In this document: positions 61,150 through 64,000 of the stretch, piece after piece
Numbering within the stretch: position 1 is the stretch's first letter
How the letters are laid out: every line of letters begins with the position of its first letter
Position numbers and translations under genes: made by a program
Assembly: GCF_047675955.1 (NCBI RefSeq)
Contig: NC_132919.1
Location: 68,738,816 to 68,802,815, forward strand
DNA from: Chlorocebus sabaeus
Taxonomy: Eukaryota; Chordata; Mammalia; Primates; Cercopithecidae
Direction of reading: 5' to 3'
DNA length: 64,000 bases
The notes under the pieces: model-generated
Databases searched by the model: none
Told to the model about the DNA's origin: nothing
Seen by the model: only the letters and a program-made list of their open reading frames with translations

Positions 61150-64000
61150 AGACAAAGTCTTACTCTGTTTCCTGGGCTAGAGTGCTAGAGTGCAGTGGAA
61201 ATCTTATCTCATTGCAACCTTGACTTTCCTGGGCTCAAGCGATCCTCCCACTTCAGCCTCCTGAGTAACTGGGACTACAGGTGCACACCACCACACCTGG
61301 CTACTTTTTTTCTACTTTTATAGAGAAAGGGTCTTGCCATGTTGCCCAGGCTGGTCTTGAACTTGAGCTCAAGTGATCTTCCTGCCTTGGCCTCCTGAAG
61401 TTCTGGGATTACAGGCCTGAGCCACCTTGGTTGGCCAAGATAGGAGCAATAAATTTAAGATAACTGTAGTATTACACAATGACTATAGGTGTTTAATAAC
61501 AATGTATTAGGCCAGGCGTGGTGGCTCATGCCTGTAATCCCAGCACTTTGAGAGGCTGAGGCAGGCGGATCACTTGAGGTCAGGAGTTCACGACCAGCCT
61601 AGTCAACATGGTGAAACCCCATCTCTACTAAAAATACAAAAGTTAGTTGAGTGTGGTGGCACACACCTGTAGTCCCAGCTACTCGGGAGGCTGAGGCAGG
61701 AGAATCACTTGAACCCAGGAAGCAGAGGTTGTTGAGCCTAGATTGCGCCACTGCCCTCTAGCCTGGGCGACAGAGCAAGACTCAATCTCAAAAAAACAAA
61801 ACCACCAAAAACTAATGTATTGCATTCTTGAAAACTGCAAAGACAGTAGTGTTTTTTGTTGTTGTTGTTGTTGTTTGAGATGGAGTTTTGCTCTTGCTGC
61901 CCAGGCTGGGGTGCAGTGGTGTGATCTCAGCTCATGGCAACTTCTTTCGCCTGGGTTCAAGCAATTCTCCTGCCTCAGGCTCCCGAGTAGTTGGGATCAC
62001 AGTCACCCATCACCACGCCCAGCTAATTTTTGTATTTTTAGTAAAGACAGGGTTTCACCATGTTCACCAGACTGGTCTCGAACTCCTGACTTCAGGTGAT
62101 CCACCTGCCTCAGCCTCCCAAAGTGTTGGGTTTACATGCGTGAGCCACCACTCCCGCCCTAAGAGAATAGATTTTAAGTGTTCTCACCAAAATAAATGAT
62201 AGGATTGTGAGGTAATGCATATGTTAATTAGCTAGATTGAGCCATCCCACAATGTATACATATTTCAGAACTTCATGTACATGATAAATATATACAATTT
62301 TTTTTTGTTTTGAGACATAGTCTCACTCTGTTGCCCAGGCTGGAGTGCAGTGGTGTAATCTCGGCTCACTGCAGCCTCCGCATCCCTTCAAGCGATTCTC
62401 CTGCCTCAGCCTATTGAGTAGATGGGATTACAGGCGCCCGCCACCACGCCCAGCTAATTTTTATATTTTTAGTAGAGACAGGGTTTCAGCATGATGGCCA
62501 GGCTGGTCTTGAACTCCTGACCTCAGGTGATCCGCCCACCTTGGCCTCCCAAAGTGCTGGGATTACAGGCATGAGCCATCGTGCCTGGCCTACAATTTTA
62601 TATGTATCAATTAAAATTAATTAGTTAATTATTTATTTTTATTTTTTTTTGAGACGGAGTCTCGCTCTGTCGCCCAGGCTGGAGTGCATTGGCAGATCTC
62701 AGCTCACTGCAAGCTCTGACTCCCAGGTTTACGCCATTCTCCTGCCTCAGCCTCCCGAGTAGCTGGGACTACAGGTGCCTGCCACCACACCCAGCTAGTT
62801 TTCTGTATTTTTTTAGTAGAGACGGGGTTTCACCGTGTTAGCCAGGATGGTCTCGATCTCCTGACCTCGTGATCCACCTGTCTCGGCCTCCCAAAGTGCT
62901 GGGATTACAGGCTTGAGCCACCGTGCCCGGCTTAATTAATTATTTAAAAGGCCAAGTGTTTAAGAAAAGAAGGGAGGAATCAACATTTTCTTCTGTGAAA
63001 ATTCAAGTTCTCCCTTTCATAATACATAACTTGTGTTGACTTGTGCATATGATACATAATCACAGAATTCATTTGTTTATATGACAGATGTTTATTGAGA
63101 GTGTAGTGTGTGCCAAGCATTGTACCCAGCACTGGGGCCACAATGGTGAGTAATCTGGGTGTGGTCCCTGTTACAGCATTTACAGCTGTGGAGAAGGAAG
63201 ATAAGAAAGAAACAATCAAATACATGTAAAATTATAAATTCTGTTGAATCTGAGAGGAAGAGAGCAAGTAAACTAATAGAGAATAATGGGAGGAAGAGGG
63301 TAGGAGAGGGTAGTGGTGGTGTCAAAGGAAGCTGGGGGAGGATTTAAGTTTTCTCATAATTTCCAGCATCCAGGCCATCTGAAATAAAGCCAACATTAAT
63401 AGACAACACAGTTTTTGTTTTTTGAGATGGAGTCTCGCTCTTTCACCCAACCTGGAGTGAAGTGGCACAATCTCAGCTCACTGCAACCTCTGCCTCCCGG
63501 GTTCAGTGATTCTCCTGGCTCAGCCTCCCAAGTAGCTGGGACTACAGGTGCGCACCACCACACCCAGCTGATTTTTTGTATTTTTAGTAGAGACAGGGTT
63601 TCACTGTATTAGCCAGGATGGTCTCAGTCTCCTGACCTCAGGATCCACCTGCCTCGGCCTCCCAAAGTGCTGGGATTACAGGCGTGAGCCACTGCACTCA
63701 GCCGACAACACAGTTTTTAGACAAGTGTGAGACAAAGTAGCAAACATAAGCCACCTTTGCCCATTTCTGCTTGCCAGCATAATTTTCCAAAGCTTCTGAC
63801 TCTGTGAAGACCTGCAGCTCTCCAGAAAGACGCTTTGAAGACAACAAAACAGAACACACAGCCCCCACGTCTCTTGTCCTCTTGCCTGAGTCACTGCATT
63901 CCTTAAAAGATGAATGACCCCCAGCCTGGGCAACATGGTGAAACCTTGTCCCTACAAAAAAAATACAACAATTAGCTGGGCGTGATGGTGTGCACCTGTA
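57390..64000. repeat. Intergenic region beyond AARSD1: no gene seen
   Basis: Alus lie at about 57659-57817 (-, outer part), 57818-58122 (-), 58700-58848 (- left arm), 58917-59232 (-, 36-T tail), 60138-60415 (+, target copy AGACTGAATTCAGG), 61118-61436 (-), 61511-61801 (+), 61852-62159 (-), 62299-62590 (-), 62638-62932 (-, young), 63410-63703 (-, target copy GACAACACAGTTTTT) and 63922-64000 (+, cut by the edge). An L1 ORF2-like piece lies at about 58270-58445, MIRs at about 58450-58520 and 63080-63170, and an old repeat end at about 59240-59390. The blocks 57390-57650, 59400-60130 and 60450-61080 are single-copy with nothing recognised. Confidence 0.75.

Overview
The window is nuclear DNA of a primate. 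It holds small exons with GT-AG introns and roughly one hundred Alu copies or fragments, which cover close to half of the bases. MIR, L2, L1 and MER-type relics fill much of the rest. At least eight Alus carry the features typical of the young AluY lineage of Old World monkeys: a CTAGCCGG-type A-rich centre, a long A run before TACAAAAAACTAG, and a GATCTGGCC or GATCCGGCC second arm. The host is therefore most likely a cercopithecid monkey (inference; the genus cannot be told). The gene order matches human 17q21.31 near BRCA1, read in the opposite direction.

Five genes are present. From left to right they are: IFI35 (- strand, only its promoter, exon 1 and part of intron 1, near 1.8-2.0 kb); RPL27 (- strand, complete, 10.18-5.67 kb, 136 aa); RUNDC1 (- strand, complete coding sequence, 29.59-17.89 kb, 613 aa); PTGES3L (+ strand, complete, 30.11-38.47 kb, 155 aa); and AARSD1 (+ strand, complete, 43.77-57.32 kb, 411 aa). 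All introns were placed by hand from GT/AG sites and checked for unbroken reading frame. Every coding sequence closes to the exact length given.

RUNDC1 and PTGES3L are head to head, with start codons 524 bp apart over a shared CpG-rich promoter. PTGES3L and AARSD1 are in tandem, and PTGES3L exon 6 joins AARSD1 exon 2 in frame, as in the known human PTGES3L-AARSD1 read-through. RUNDC1, RPL27 and IFI35 follow one another on the minus strand. The right end (57.4-64 kb) has no gene that can be recognised.

The genes do unrelated jobs: ribosome structure (RPL27), interferon response (IFI35), a RUN-domain protein linked to p53 (RUNDC1), a p23-like co-chaperone (PTGES3L) and editing of mischarged Ser-tRNA(Ala) (AARSD1). 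The most interesting extra signals are: a STAT site overlapping an ETS-IRF composite site at IFI35; a CArG box plus E-boxes at PTGES3L; a 33-bp near-identical pair in RUNDC1 intron 1, each copy carrying a strong 5' splice site; an unassigned terminal-exon-like unit just upstream of RPL27; a duplication that creates the PTGES3L poly(A) signal; and a (GT)n tract at the AARSD1 exon 7 acceptor. I found no mobile, viral or prokaryotic-type system beyond ordinary primate retroelements.
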